Below, piece by piece: positions 44,946 to 57,739 of a DNA stretch of 64,000 nucleotides (its first letter is position 1; every line of letters starts with the position of its first letter). The stretch comes from Megascapheus bottae (Eukaryota; Chordata; Mammalia; Rodentia; Geomyidae). The position numbers were made by a program, and so were the translations under genes. Location of the stretch: contig JANJXV010000013.1 of NCBI GenBank assembly GCA_024803745.1, positions 2,232,001-2,296,000 on the forward strand, given 5' to 3'. The notes beneath the pieces were generated by a model, which was not told the origin of the DNA, did not search any database, and saw only the letters and a program-made list of their open reading frames with translations.

Positions 44946-45524
44946 ATAGATATTTATAAGTAAATAGATTAAGCCTTTCCTATTATAAAATAGTGGATAG
45001 CAAACTTAAATACATTTCTCTATTTTAACCCTAGAGAATGCTGCAGACTGAAAAATATAGCTATCTGAATTGAGAGCAGTTTGAACAAAAGGACCACATG
45101 TGTTGTCTGAGTCCCACAAGGAGCCAAGCAATGCCTTGGATCTAAAGTTGGCACCCAGTGGAGAATGAATGGAGAATAGCCTAGAGCGTGGGTCAGAAAC
45201 CTGAGAGGTAAGATCAAATCCTCAGTGTGATCTGCTATACTGAAGAATCTTTCCCTTCCCCTAGCTCAACTTCTGATCTGTAGCTACATTATTGATGTAC
45301 ACTTCTTAGTGGCTAGTGGAAAGGAAGACATAAAAAATCCATCTGTAAATAACTTCACACAAAATATCCTCTCACATTATTCCTGCAGAGCATCTGAGCC
45401 AACCCTACCAGCCTTAATGTAAAATGTAAACTCCATAAAATGCAAGGCGTTTTCTACATGCTCATTCCAAACATTGTTATAGTAAAGACAAGAAAGAAAG
45501 AACCACAATGATGAGAGATAGCAT
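44946..45524. other. No recognisable feature
   Basis: Unique-looking sequence. Confidence 0.3.
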
Positions 45525-45650
45525 TGATTAAACTGCTCCAGACACATTTATGTGCACATTGGGTATCAATCGCTTAATCCTCACACAATCCTGAAGTAAG
45601 CTTAGTAGAAGCCTGTTTGGGAAATGATGTGACTAAAGAATGGGGTGATT
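45525..45650 (+). mobile_element. Possible MIR fragment
   Basis: CGCTTAATCCTCACACAATC is a typical MIR core word; the rest is diverged. Confidence 0.4.
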
Positions 45651-45707
45651 GAGCGAAAATGTTAAAACTGTGATAATAGTTCAGGCCGTGCGATTATAGA
45701 TTCTAAA

Positions 45708-45710
<3 letters not shown>

Positions 45711-45760
<50 letters not shown>

Positions 45761-45786
45761 CGCGTGCGCGCACGCGTGCATGCACG
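45711..45786. repeat. (TG)n(CG)n alternating purine-pyrimidine tract
   Basis: About 21 TG units pass directly into GCGCGCGCGCGTGCGCGCACGCGTGCATGCACG. It is alternating throughout and sits at the tail of a reversed SINE. Confidence 0.95.
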
Positions 45787-45985
45787 TAGGTCTTGTGGCT
45801 TGAAATCAGAGCTCAAGGCTAGCATTATACCACTTGGGCCACAGCTCCACTTTAGGCTTTTATGGTGATTAATTATAGGTAAGAATCTCACAGGCGTGCC
45901 AGCATGGGCTAGCTACAAACGCTGATCCTCAGATCTCAGCCTCCTGAATTGCTAGGATTATAGTCTTGAACCAGTGGAGGCTGGC
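45787..45985 (-). mobile_element. 7SL/tRNA composite SINE
   Basis: GGTCTTGTGGCTTGAAATCA through GATTATAGTCTTGAACCAG; tail faces the TG/CG repeat. Confidence 0.8.
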
Positions 45986-48645
45986 CGCGGAGTCTATGCT
46001 TCTTAAATACATCAATTCAACCACACAGCTTATCATCAAAACCAAGATGGTACTCATGGTTGGTAGGAACTCAGACCCCTTAGCAACAGTCTTTGAGGCC
46101 TCTTGAATCTACCTTGTCCATCAACCACCAGTACACTAAGTCTCACCTGCTCTTGGGGCACCTGTTTGCGCTGCGTTCCCTCATTGCCTCTGACTGAACC
46201 TTTTACATGTCTTCTCAGCAGCCTTTGGGGATCTGCCACCCCCATTTTCTTTCTACTTAATAACTTCTGCTTGCCCACAAGGGAGGTACTGTTTCACTTA
46301 CTACAGGATACAGACTTTGCCATAGCTTAGTGAAGAGAGGACAGGAACCCTGCTCATAAACTTCATGCTCTCATGCAGAGTGTTGGAGAAGGCCTGCAGT
46401 GGGAAATACCTGACTGCTAGCTAGCAATTAGCAGAACTGGAGCTTCATTCTCCATTTCACTATAGCTCCTCGGATGCCTGGCCTACCTATAGGAAAATTA
46501 CTCTTAAACTATCAGATAGTTCATTCTTCAGATTTCAAACGAACAATCAGACTCCACTACTGCATTTATGGCTTCAGATAATATTCATTCCTCATAGAGT
46601 CTTTCTAGATCTTACTCCAAATTATAATTATGGGCCTTGAAGGATCATGATTTCGGTCAATGTTTTATTTCTTCTGCACTATAAATGCTGCAAAGGAGGA
46701 ATAAAAATAGCTCTCCCTTCACCTGTCCAATTTCACAGCTAGTATCCATGTGATCAAAGACTAATAATAGAAAGAATTCAGGTGTAGTTGTAAAAGTTTT
46801 ATATGGCATGGCATACTCTAAAAAAAAAAGAAAGCTCAATCTGAATGCTTGCATAGCAGGTTTAATGAAGAATAGATAATAGTGTGGAATATGATAGGGC
46901 AAAAATATAATCCAGTGATAATGAACTAGGGAGACACAGAAGCCTGTTAATTGAGTCTCTTTTGTGTCCTTGGTACTTCAGAGAAGGGTATTCCTTTTCT
47001 CCAGTGGTAAGGTCTAAGGGTCCTGTGACCTACTTTGAGGATAAGATAAGAGGAAGGTCAAGGCTATCTTTCTCCTCCTTCCATTTTTTAAAGCTCCACT
47101 GGAATACTCAATACAGTAAAGTATGATATCTGGGTAAGTGTGTCCTGAACAGGGATTCTTGGTCACAAAATCTCCCATAGCCATTCTGTTGGAAATTGTA
47201 CTCACACAGAATAGTCTGCCCAAATAAACAATTTAGGAGATATTGACTTTCCTTCTGAAGATGAAGCATTTTCATCCAGAGGAAGGTTAATCATCTATGA
47301 AAGCAAAGTAAACTTAGCTTGACTTCCTCCCACCAAATGGCTACATAGGGTGATGTCAGAGCAATCGAGTTAATACGAATCTGGGGACAAAGATGCATCT
47401 TCATTGTCCCTGAAGTCCCTCCAGATACTGCAAAGCAAGCTAAACATAAATGCTTGAAGTGAGCTCACTAAGCATGGAATAAGGTAGAACACATAGACTT
47501 GTGTGATTTCTTCTATTTTCCATAAAAATCATCACATGTAGGTGACTGAGGCGCAGGGAAGCAAATACTTCCTCCACTAGTGCCTACCAACGTGTGAGAC
47601 ACAAACACACCAGAATGGAAGTGTGGTTGCTGACCTCAAAAATGATGTGCAAGACAAACAAATGATATGAGGTGATACCAGTGTGATCAAAAGACAAGAG
47701 GAATTATGGACATATGCAAATGTGTCTGCGGGTACTGAATGCCAATGCACAGAACTGGGGACTGTGATTTGTAGCCTTTGCTCTTTTCTGTACTGTATAA
47801 AGTTCTAAGGCTGATTTCATGCTATCAGTGAGGTCAGTACAAACAAACTTAGCAAGAAGTAAGTATAACTTACAAGAGTAAGTTAGTGCTCACTAACCCT
47901 AAAGGCTGGCTTCTGAGAAGTACTACAAAGATTTTCATATGTGTTTGATCTTCAACTAAGAATTTTTCTAAATAGAAAGTCTCCAAAAATAAAAGGCTAA
48001 ATGACACAGAGCCAACAATATTTATTCAATTCCAAGCAGGGGGTCTGGACTACCCTAATTTTTAATTCTCTTGTCACTGAGGGCTGATATGCCTGACCAC
48101 TGGATTCAAGCTCTGTTTACCTGTGTCTGGAAGCACCTTGAGCATTCTGGAGTGTGTCTGTTCAAATTCCCAGCAGAACATTGTGAGAATGCAGCACACC
48201 CACTGTCACAGTCACTTCCCCTGTGGCAGTGAGATGGAATCAATGTCATGTGTAGATTATAGTTAAATCAATAAGCAGTGATGTTTTAACATAGCTCAGA
48301 AGCTGCCAGGAAACCTGACCCGACTTCAAGACCATCATAAAAGCAAAATTTTCCTGTTTCATGTGATAATTCAAGGATATGCTATGAGGCAGTCCAAAAT
48401 TTTAGTTCCTTCAGAGAGTAGTTTAACTCTTTGATGTAGCAATCTATAAGTGATGCACAGCCTTTTACTTTTTCTAGGAAGCTTTTCTTAAGTATATCTG
48501 TCAGAGTAGAAACTAGGTGGGATGAAAGGTGAGAAATGAAAGGAGTAAATTATTCCATAGTTCAAACTCTTGAGGAATTATGGGTGAGTTTTTTATTCTG
48601 GATATCTTGGAACCTTTATTCTGGGTCAATTATGTCTACCTTATT
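45986..48645. other. Long stretch without recognisable repeats or genes
   Basis: About 2.7 kb in which I see no SINE, L1 tail or convincing frame. The 46103-46330 and 46054-46278 open stretches overlap on opposite strands and have no recognised similarity. Confidence 0.4.
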
Positions 48646-48905
48646 GATCCATATTAAGCATCTGTCAGACAGTGTGCCAAGCACTTTGAAATGTTAATTC
48701 ATTTAATGTTTTCATGTACTGGTTGATATAGACATTATCATCAACTACAGTTGTCCAAACATGAAATGTATAAGTTTCAAAAAAATTTAAGGCTTATGGA
48801 ATTTAGATGTTTTATCCAAGATCCTAAGCCCAATAAGCACTGATCTTAAACCTCCTCAAACTTAGAGCCCATGCCCTTAAGTTTTGTTCTATCTTCTACC
48901 TCCAC
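48646..48905 (+). mobile_element. MIR, nearly full length
   Basis: AGTGTGCCAAGCACTTTGAA, GTTAATTCATTTAATGTTTTC, TTTTATCCAAGATCCTAAGC and CTTAGAGCCCATGCCCTTAA occur in MIR order with correct spacing. Confidence 0.75.
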
Positions 48906-49879
48906 AGATATTCTTAGTAGAACTTGCACTGTGTCTAGACACATGTAAGGATTAAATGTTGTGTAAAACAACGTTGCTGTGCCAGTGTTCACTGAATGCT
49001 TTGTGTGTGAAGAGCCTCACTATGCAATCACAACACTATTTTTTGTGGCTAGAACAAAAGGTAACATCAAATAAGGAAGTATTACTTAATAAATTTAAAT
49101 TGTGGTGCAACTATAAAGGAATGAGTGAGAAAAGTCTTATGAAGAAGCTAGGGTGAGGTTATAGAAAGAATGCCAGGCTTACCATGTGGATAAATGTATC
49201 TGATATTCTAAGAATGTCAGAAGCCATCAGTACAACATTTTGCAAGCCATTCCACTACTCAGAGGCTCCATCTCCCTTGCAAAGTAACTACAGTTCTGTC
49301 ACATGAAAGCAAAGTACCTTCCAGCTCCGGATGGCTGGGATGTCCACAATGGGTTTTCATATTCCTAACAAGTCTTGCTGTATAGGCTACATTTCAAGAT
49401 GTCTGTCTCCTTACATCTGGGAAAATGGCTTCATACCTCCTCTCAGGTGTGTTTTTGAGAGTGGTGATACAGGAGTTCTGTTGCCTAACACTATGAATCT
49501 ATGCCATGATACATTTCCCTTCTGGTCAAAATGTAGTTTTGTGGTGCTTGCTCTGAGGCAGTGGATCCTCTCCTCTCTTTCAGTCCATTCTGGCAAGCAC
49601 AAGGATATCACTTGCTTTTTTGCTTTCCCTAGTGAATTGATGGCTTGCAGAATCGGGTAGCTCTACTAGTACTCTGCTGCTGATTTTCTGCTAAATAAGA
49701 CCCTCTTTCTCTCTTTTATTTTTGGTAAGCTACTCACTAGGCCATCTACCAAGCTCACCTTGGTCCTCCAGCCCTTGTCTTCCATTCTCAAACTCATCTA
49801 AGTAGAGGAAAATAATTGCAAATGGGATCATGAGCTCACTAATTTAGCAGAGAAGGTAAAGTAACTATTCAATGAGACA
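48906..49879. other. No recognisable gene or repeat
   Basis: A 109-codon open stretch (49331-49660) with a shadow on the other strand; no recognised domain. Confidence 0.35.
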
Positions 49880-50785
49880 TCATCTCACTCTAGGAAGACT
49901 TTTAATCAAAACAACAAATAATGGCACATCATTGTGAAGATGTGCAAAAGTAGAACACTTGAATACAGACATTACAGAAAACAGCATAGAGATTCCTTAA
50001 ATGTAGAACTACAGTATGATCCATCAATCCCATTCCTGGCTATATATCAAAAAAGAGACAAATTAATATATTAGACATCTACATTCCTATGTATATTACA
50101 GAATTATTTTTGCAAAAAAGGAATAAGAACAACTTAAATACCCATCAATGGACAAATGGATAAAGAAAATCTGCTACATACACACAATGGAATACTACTC
50201 AGCCATAATAATGAATGGAACTGGGGTTGGGAGTTTGGCATAGTGGTAGAGTGCTTGCCCAGCATGCATGAAGACCCGGGCTTGATTCCTCAGACTACAT
50301 ATATAGAAAAAGTCAGAAGTGATACTGTTGCTCAAGTGGTAGAGCTCTAACCTTGAGAAAGCCCAACTACAGTGGTTATGCCAGGACTGGCAAAAAAAAA
50401 TGGAACCTTGTCAACATGTATGGATTGGAGATTATAATGTTAAGTGAAGTGAACCAAGCAGGGGGAAACAAGTACTTTTTGCTTAAAATAATCTAAAATA
50501 CTTACTTTGCAGAGGTTGAGAGTAGAATGGTGGTTAACAGAAATCAGGCAAAACAGCAGGAAGGAAAGATGGAGAAACTTACAATTAAACAGAAGTAGTG
50601 CTTATATGCTCTGTAGCAAAACAGGAGGATTATAAAATACTGATAACATACAGATTATGTCAAAAGGTTGAATGAAAATCTTAGTATGTTTACTATAAAG
50701 AAATAATAAATGCTTGAAGAGACAGATATGCTGGCCTAATTTAAACATTCCTATATACAATTTGAACATGTAAAAACAACACAGA
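49880..50785 (+). mobile_element. Old mammalian L1 (L1M type), ORF2 end and 3' UTR
   Basis: CCATCAATCCCATTCCTGGC, ACCCATCAATGGACAAATGG, CACACAATGGAATACTACTC are L1 ORF2-end words; TTAAGTGAAGTGAACCAAGC and GAATGGTGGTTAACAGAAAT continue into the 3' UTR. A SINE interrupts it at 50222-50398. Confidence 0.82.
50222..50398 (+). mobile_element. ID-like SINE inside old L1
   Basis: TGGGAGTTTGGCATAGTGG head. AATGGAAC at 50214-50221 and 50399-50406 is a short target duplication in the L1. Confidence 0.88.
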
Positions 50786-50794
50786 CCCTATTTG

Positions 50795-51160
50795 TCATAT
50801 TTATTTATTTATTTAGGTGTTATTAGGATTTTAACTCAGAGCCAGATGCTCCCATGCATGAACCAGGCACACCAGCATCTCCACTTCAATCATATTTCAA
50901 ACAGGGTCTGGTTCTTCTACCCAGGTTGGCCTGAACCGTGATCCTCTTATTACATGTCCAGCACATAGTTAGAATGACAACTGTATACTGCCATGCTTAG
51001 CTGTTATGGCTCAAGAAGGAAGTCTTCAGAACTTGTTTAGTCCAAGACAAAAATTGTGATTTGACTGTCCGCATCACAAATCGTCCAGTCTCTGCTTCCC
51101 AAGTAACTAGAATTACAAACTATGAAGTCACCATGCCAGGCTTGGTTTTTATGGGTCAGT
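50795..51160 (-). mobile_element. Degraded SINE sequence (7SL-like)
   Basis: GTCTGGTTCTTCTACCCAGG with TTGGCCTGAACCGTGATCC, and later GTCTCTGCTTCCCAAGTAAC with ACCATGCCAGGCTTGG, complement Alu/B1-like heads. Probably two old insertions. Confidence 0.5.
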
Positions 51161-52566
51161 AGATAAAGTTCTCCCTATCAGGAGTATAGACAAATTCTAT
51201 GATGCCACACTCAGAAAGTATTCAACATAATTAGTGCTCAGAAAATGATAACCATTGGAGTTCACCATGCACCCATAAAATGGGGTATCATCATTTTATG
51301 TATGTGGAAGCTCACATGTGTAATGTGATAGAGATAATGCTCAACATTATCATACTCAAACAAAATTAATGCAAAGAAAGAATAGTTTTTAATGCCCGAA
51401 TACATAGCCAAGCGTCTCTGCAGCTAGTCAGGTAGCATGCATGCACTGATGTCTTGTGTATGCTGTTACAGTTATCTTTGCCCCATGTTAAGACCGCACC
51501 TTGTCTTTGTCGTCTGTTCCCTCTCCATTTCTCCAATTCTCGACCTCCCCATCACTCCACATTGTCTCAAACACAAACTCCTTTCCCCAATTAAGCTTTT
51601 CTCAGCCATCAACAAAAGGCACGGCAACTCCTTCATACTAAAATAGTTACCCTGGATATCTATCTCCCAGGATGAGAATATTCAGACTGACAAAATGCAA
51701 TCACCAGAAAATCCTTGCTTTGAAACTCTCAGCCTAGAGTAAGGACTAATCCTAAGCTAACTCAACTACTTCTGGACAACTTCCAGGCAAAGCTAGAAAC
51801 TTTATAGTCAAACTGCATGTTAATTTGAAATTTAATGAAACTATGTATCATGTTCTAAATCAGTGAATCTAAGTACCTGAAGTTTAATAAACTCTACAAG
51901 CTTTTCTTCCTAAATAAACAGCATGGAGAAATGGCCTACTGAATCTTCACAGGGGTCAACTGAGTGTGCTTTATTCTGGGCTGGTTAATAGCACCAGATA
52001 GCAACCGCACAGCAAGCAGTCCAGCCCAGCCAGACAGGTGACACATGGCTTTTTACAGATAGCGCTAGAAACGTAGAGCCCAAAGGGAATCATGTTTACT
52101 GCTACCTCCCCCAAAAAGTAATCTCCACAATTAAATTACTGATCATTAAATAGCTATTTCTCTGCTTGTACCAGAGCCATCACATTGCATCTTTTCCTTT
52201 ATTGGCTCTTTTTATTTCTTCTAATGGCTGAGCATGCTTTATTTGGCATAGAATTTTAACTATAGCATTATAAGGCCAGCTAGTTAATTGTTTAAAAAGT
52301 TTTAAAAAGAAAAGGAAGACTTTCAATGTTCACAGTTGAAAGCTTAGGATTGCATCAGGCTGCAGAGTTGTTTCAAGGTGATGAATGCCTTCTTTTATGC
52401 ACACAAATCACATTATGATTTCTTACATGCTTCCTGAGGGTGCCCACGATGAATAAAACATTACATTCACAGTGACAGTCTATATGACTGACTTCTTGAT
52501 CTCATTTATAACATGGCAGTTTGTGTTTGCTTTTTCATGGAAAAGTGGCCCTTGTTCTAATTTTGT
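51161..52566. other. No recognisable gene or repeat
   Basis: About 1.4 kb of unique-looking DNA. A 69-codon open stretch at 51437-51646 is not called. Confidence 0.4.
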
Positions 52567-52680
52567 GGTTGTTTTTTCTGGTTCTGGGATTTGAACACAG
52601 GGCCTCACTCTTATTCAGCTTTCTTGCTAATGGATAATGCTTACCACTTGAACCACACCTCCAGTCCAAGCTATTTTGCT
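52567..52680 (-). mobile_element. SINE 3' half
   Basis: TTCTGGTTCTGGGATTTGAA to CCACTTGAACCACACCTCCAG. Confidence 0.65.
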
Positions 52681-52684
52681 GGTT

Positions 52685-52724
52685 CATATATATGTATATA
52701 TATGTTTTATATATATATATATAT
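52685..52724. repeat. (TA)n microsatellite
   Basis: TATATA tract with TG and TTTT interruptions. Confidence 0.8.
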
Positions 52725-53221
52725 TGTAAAGGTGTAAAAGGTGTAAAGGTGATGAACAGGGAGTTACAGTTACAAAAGTAAGGTAATGAGTACATTTCTT
52801 TTTAAACACTGCTACCCCTCCCATATTTTCTCCCACTCACATAGTGTCTAATGAGTGTCATTGTTGCATTAGTTCACTATTTGTCTTTTTTTTCTGTGAT
52901 TCTCTGTCCCTTCTGAAGATCAGATAAACATATACAAGACAGAGTACTAAAAACTAAAACAGAAAAAGAAATCATAATGATTGCAGACAGAGCATAAGAA
53001 GAACCTTGTTTCCCATTCTTGGAGTCCATTCTGATCTGCTTCATTATATATGGTCCTAGGCACTTAGCGTTTGGGCTAATGTGATCACCTGTTGAGAATA
53101 GCAGGCATATTCTAGTTATTACAAGTGTAGGAAACTATGTAACCTGTATTTCTTTGGACCTGGCTTGCTTTACTTAATATAATTTTCTCCAGGCCTTTCC
53201 ATTTCTTTACAAATGGTGAAC
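52725..53221 (-). mobile_element. LINE-1 3' end, opposite strand
   Basis: GTGATGAACAGGGAGTTACA, TGTCTAATGAGTGTCATTGT and AGGCCTTTCCATTTCTTTAC, paralleling 60715-61210; an older subfamily than the next L1. Confidence 0.8.
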
Positions 53222-53223
53222 CT

Positions 53224-53280
<57 letters not shown>
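53222..53280. repeat. (CTTT)n microsatellite
   Basis: About 14 TTTC units at the point where the L1 piece stops. Confidence 0.95.
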
Positions 53281-53377
53281 ATTCTTTAGAAATGCCTTTA
53301 TTAGATAAGGCTACACCTTGACGATTATTTCTATTTTATTTATTATTTCAATTTTGATGTGTATTTTTTATTTCCTG

Positions 53378-54715
53378 TATAACTTTTATTGTCGGGATAA
53401 TGTATAGAGGGGTTACAGTTGCATTCATCAAGTAGTAGGTGCATTACTATTTCTCAAACATTGATTGATATCCCTTCTCATGTTTAGGCCAGTTTCCCTT
53501 CCCCCCACCACCTCCCAATCATTTTGTTTTCTCCCTTCCCTTTCCTATTTTAAATAAACAAATAAACATTTATACAATATACCAGGTAACAAAGTCAGAT
53601 ACAGTAACAATATGAGATTAGCCATAAGGGAAAAAAAATAGAAGAGAAATAACAGTACATTAAGAACAACATCTGATGGAAGCCTGGAACTCCATTTTGT
53701 ATATATACCACATCTTCTTGATCCATTCATCTACTGAGGGGCATCTAAGTTGGTTCCATATCTTTGCTATGGTAAATAGTGCTGTAATGAACATCATTGT
53801 GCTGGTAGTATGTATGGCCTTGCTTCTGGACAGTTGGGTAAATTTCCAGGAGTGGGATTGCTGGGTCATAGGGGAGTACTATGTTTAGTCTTTAGTACTG
53901 TTTCCAGAGTGGCTGAACAAGTTTATATTCACACCAACAGTGTAGTAGGTTCCCTTTTGACCACAACTCTACTAATATCTGTTATTAGTTTTTTTGATCC
54001 TGGTCATTCTAACTGGAGTGAGGTGGAATCTTAGAGGTGTTTTGATTTGCATTTCTTTTATGGCCAGAGATGTCAAGCATTTCTTCATGTGTCTATAGGC
54101 CATTCTTATTTCTTCTTCAGAGACGACTCTCTTTAAATCTTTGGCCCATCTTTTAATGGGATGGTTGTTACTTTGGAGATTAGTTTGGGATCGATTCAAT
54201 TTTTTGAGCTGTTGATATATTTTAAATATGAGGCCTTTGTCTGTTGTATGGTTGGTGAAGATCTTCTCCCACTCTGTAGGCTTCCTAATTAATTTACTAG
54301 CTATGTCCTTTGCCCCACTTATCCAGCCTTTCTCTGATTTGTTGTGATTCTTGGTTCTTATTAAGAAATTTTCGACCTGTGCCAAGGAAACCTAGTGTAT
54401 CTCCTATTCCTTCTTGTAAAATTTTCAGTGTATCTGCTTTTACCTTGAGATCTTTGATCCATTTGGAGTTAATCCTGGTGCAGGGTGACAAAGAAGGATC
54501 CAACTTTAGTTTTCTGCAGGTGCTTAACCAGTTCTGCTAGCACCACTTGTTGAAGAGGCTTTCTTCCATTCTATTTTTTTGGCTCCCTTATCAAAGATTA
54601 GGTGGCCATAGGTCTGTGGGTTAATATCTGGGTCCTCAGTTCTATTCCATTGGTCATCAGGCCTGTTCTTGTGCCAGTACCAAGTTGTTTTGACAACCTT
54701 CCCTCTGTAACCCAT
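53378..54715 (-). mobile_element. LINE-1, 5'-truncated, ORF2 C-terminal part and 3' UTR
   Basis: Complement of the L1 type at 16343-18815. The frame 53972-54385 retains an uninterrupted 137-codon stretch (AKDIASKLIRKPTEW, SEEEIRMAYRHMKKCLTS), and 53660-53869 the AALFTIAKIWN-like end region. 3' UTR pyrimidine block at 53490-53550. Less mutated than the L1 copies near the start of the window. Confidence 0.88.
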
Positions 54716-54785
54716 GGGTTATTCTACTCTTGATATGGTTGTAACCCAATTAACATGATGAAAAAATGCTGAAGAATAGCCATCA

Positions 54786-54905
54786 CAGCTGGGCCTAGTA
54801 CTTTATACCTTTAATCCTACCTACTTAGAAGGTGGAGATTTGGAGGTTGTAGCTTGAGAACAGCTTTACAATCAAGTACTCTATCACTGAGCTATACTCC
54901 TAGCT
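54786..54905 (+). mobile_element. Degraded 7SL-like SINE head
   Basis: GGGCCTAGTACTTTATACC, TTTAATCCTACCTACTTAGA, GGTGGAGATTTGG. Confidence 0.45.
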
Positions 54906-55735
54906 TATGCAAAAAAAAAATGTCAGTGGGATCCCATTTCAGACAAATATTTCAAGACTCTACCTGAAAAAATGTCTAAAGGAAAAAGTGCTAGGATTGT
55001 ACCTAGGTGCTACAAAATACAAGACCCAAGTTCCTACCTCAATACCCACAACATGAAACAAAAAGATTAGTCTTTTATAATAGCTTATTAGAAAAACAAC
55101 TGTTTTTCAACATGCACTTTTCAACCCTTTGAGACTTCATGTGCTATGGCTATGTCTCTTGTACAAGTTAAAACTGAAGTGTGCACAAATTTTGACAAAT
55201 CCACAAACTTTTTGGAAGAAGTGATTATAAAGAACATTTGTTTAATTAGAAACTTAAGGCAGCAAGATAGCAACAAATAACAATAACAAATAGTGCCAAT
55301 TCATTCAAACTTCTGAGTTAAAAGGAGGATGTTTCCTCTTATTCATTGATTCACAACCTGGGATTGCAGAAACAGAAAACAAATAACAAAACAGTCTTGA
55401 ATATCTGCTCTAGCTGAAAGCCCTTGTGTCTAGACAAACCAACCAAATCTGCCATCTTTTTCTACATATGGGTAACATATTTTCGTCCTCCCTCATCACC
55501 CATCTGCTGGTTTCTCCTCTCAAACAGTTCTCCTTTTCAACAATGTCATGCTATTTTTGAAGGAATAGATTCTTCATATGAACGAAAATACTTGTCATAT
55601 CTCGCTTAATCTGATGACCTCTAGTTGTATTCAATTCCCCACAATGACATAATCTCATTCTTATTTATATTTTATCTACTATCTATCATTGATTTTTAAC
55701 ATATTATCTATAAATCATCTACCTAATATCTATTT
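54906..55735. other. No recognisable feature
   Basis: AT-rich sequence. Confidence 0.3.
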
Positions 55736-55737
55736 AT

Positions 55738-55803
55738 TACTTGGCGGTACTGAGGCTTGAACTTAGAGCCTCATACTTGCAGGGCAGGTGCTCCACCACT
55801 TTA
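55738..55803 (-). mobile_element. Short SINE fragment
   Basis: GGTACTGAGGCTTGAACTTA and TTGCAGGGCAGGTGCTCCAC complement a tRNA-like SINE head. Confidence 0.45.
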
Positions 55804-56049
55804 ATGTCCCTCTATTACTTACATAATGAAGGCAGAAAAAAAATTACTCTGTGCCCTGCATGTACCAGCTCCTCATTCAGTCACAGCAATCTCTCTTGTA
55901 ACCAGTTATTTCTATGCTTTCCTCTCTATGTGATTATTATCTCCTTGAGGATGAGAATGCCAATGTGTCTGGGGATATGTGTATGTGGCGGTGCGTGTGT
56001 GACTATTTGTATGTCTGTCAGTCTGTTTGTTGTCTGTGTGTCTCTGTGT

Positions 56050-56120
56050 AGAAGAGAGAAACAGAGAGAGAGACACAGTGACAGAGACAGAGACAGAGAG
56101 AGACGGAGACAGAGAGAGAG
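56050..56120. repeat. GA-rich low-complexity tract
   Basis: Imperfect GAGACA/GAGA repeat. Confidence 0.75.
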
Positions 56121-56129
56121 CTTGAACTC

Positions 56130-56275
56130 AATTGTCCCTAATATTTTGTGTTCACAGCGAGCATTAGAGTCTCACAGATTTTCCTACATGGACTAGCTTC
56201 AAACCATCATCCTCAAAACCCAACCTTCTGAGTAGCTAGAATTACAGGCATGAGCCACCACTACCCAGTCATTTA
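56130..56275 (-). mobile_element. 7SL/tRNA composite SINE, head half
   Basis: TTCTGAGTAGCTAGAATTAC and GGCATGAGCCACCACTACCC. Confidence 0.65.
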
Positions 56276-56709
56276 AATATTTCTCAGTGATTATATCCAA
56301 CACAGGAACTGATTACGATGGTCTCAGTGCCCCCCAAATACTTTCTGGATTCACTGAATTCATTTTCTTTCTCAGTGACTGTTTCAGTGAAATGTCAGAT
56401 AAAATTCTTTTATCATTTCTAAAATTTGGAGTCCAGTTCTGCATCTTTCCTGCTCTTATTCTTTACTCCTTCTTTCATTTCTTTTACTTGACAGGTACCA
56501 TAAAATCTTAAGCAGTAATGGCTAGCATCTTTGAAGGCAGAATTAAGACAAGCAAGAAGTAGTAAGCTCACAGGTACCCTTCATATGGCCCTATCTCTCA
56601 GCCTTCAATGAACTCTCACTCATTTCCAGCCAGTCTTGAAGCAGAGATAGTCACACCTCATACTCAATAAAACCTTAATAATATTTTTCTTCCAACCATC
56701 ATGCTTTAT

Positions 56710-56710
56710 C

Positions 56711-56744
<34 letters not shown>
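56710..56744. repeat. (ATC)n microsatellite
   Basis: About 11 uninterrupted TCA units (an Asp run on the other strand). Confidence 0.95.
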
Positions 56745-56921
56745 TAATTAAGGATTTATGGTCTGTCACATTTACAAGTTTTCTCTTGTTAACAACACTC
56801 ATATGTATTCATAAATCACTTAAAAATGTATCACTTTTCTATGGATACATAATTTTACACCATTTTTCAGATAAGAAACTTTATAATTTATAGAATGAAG
56901 GCAAATCCAGTTTTCTGGCTG

Positions 56922-57070
56922 AGCAGTGATGGCTCATGCCTTTAACCCTAGCTATTCAACAAGCAGGCAGACAAGCCCAAGAGACTCTTAACTTGAACTC
57001 AATACCAAAAAGCTGGAAGTGGCAGTGTCACACTAGTGGGAGAGTGCCAGCCTGAGTACACTTTCCACAA
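56922..57070 (+). mobile_element. 7SL/tRNA composite SINE, partial
   Basis: GATGGCTCATGCCTTTAACC, CCAAGAGACTCTTAAC, GGAAGTGGCAGTGTCAC. Confidence 0.65.
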
Positions 57071-57299
57071 GCACATATACAAATTACAATATCTAGTGTA
57101 TCATAAATTGAAATTATTAATAAAATTATTTTAAATCAAAGTTAGCTTTAAGATATGACCATATATATATATATGTGATTGAAATTTATTCATCACCATT
57201 AATTAAACAATCATTGTGTGTTCAACACTATTTTAAATGAGTTAGATTATAAACCATAAATTGCTTTTAGAGATTTGGGGTGGGAGCTTGGGATTGTTT

Positions 57300-57455
57300 T
57301 GTTTTTTTGCCAGTTCCAAGACTAAAATTCAGGGACTTTCACTCTCACTTTGCTTTCTTGCTCAGAACTGATGCTTTGGCACTTGAACCACAACTTCTGT
57401 ATGGTTTGCTTCTTGAGATGATGTAGATCAAATTCCAAAATCTCAGGATTCCATT
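57300..57455 (-). mobile_element. 7SL/tRNA composite SINE, partial
   Basis: TTGCCAGTTCCAAGACTAAA, GCTTTGGCACTTGAACCACA and a degraded GAAGTGG complement. Confidence 0.6.
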
Positions 57456-57739
57456 TGCCTGACTTGCACACTGTGAATTTTTTTCCTATGGTTTCCTCTT
57501 CTTTTAGCAGGACTTTTTTTTTTGGTTGTTATTGTTTTGGTCCTAGAGGATAATGCCACCTCACCAGATTGGTTTAAAATTGATTGTAATCAAATAAAAC
57601 TAAATGATTTCAGTGGCTGCTATGATTCTCCGTGCTTAGCTGCAAGGGCACCAGCACCAAACCTGCAAACATTTATGGTAATTCACTCCATTCCCCCACA
57701 TCCCATGCACAAATGTCACTTTTGAAAGACACCAACCAG

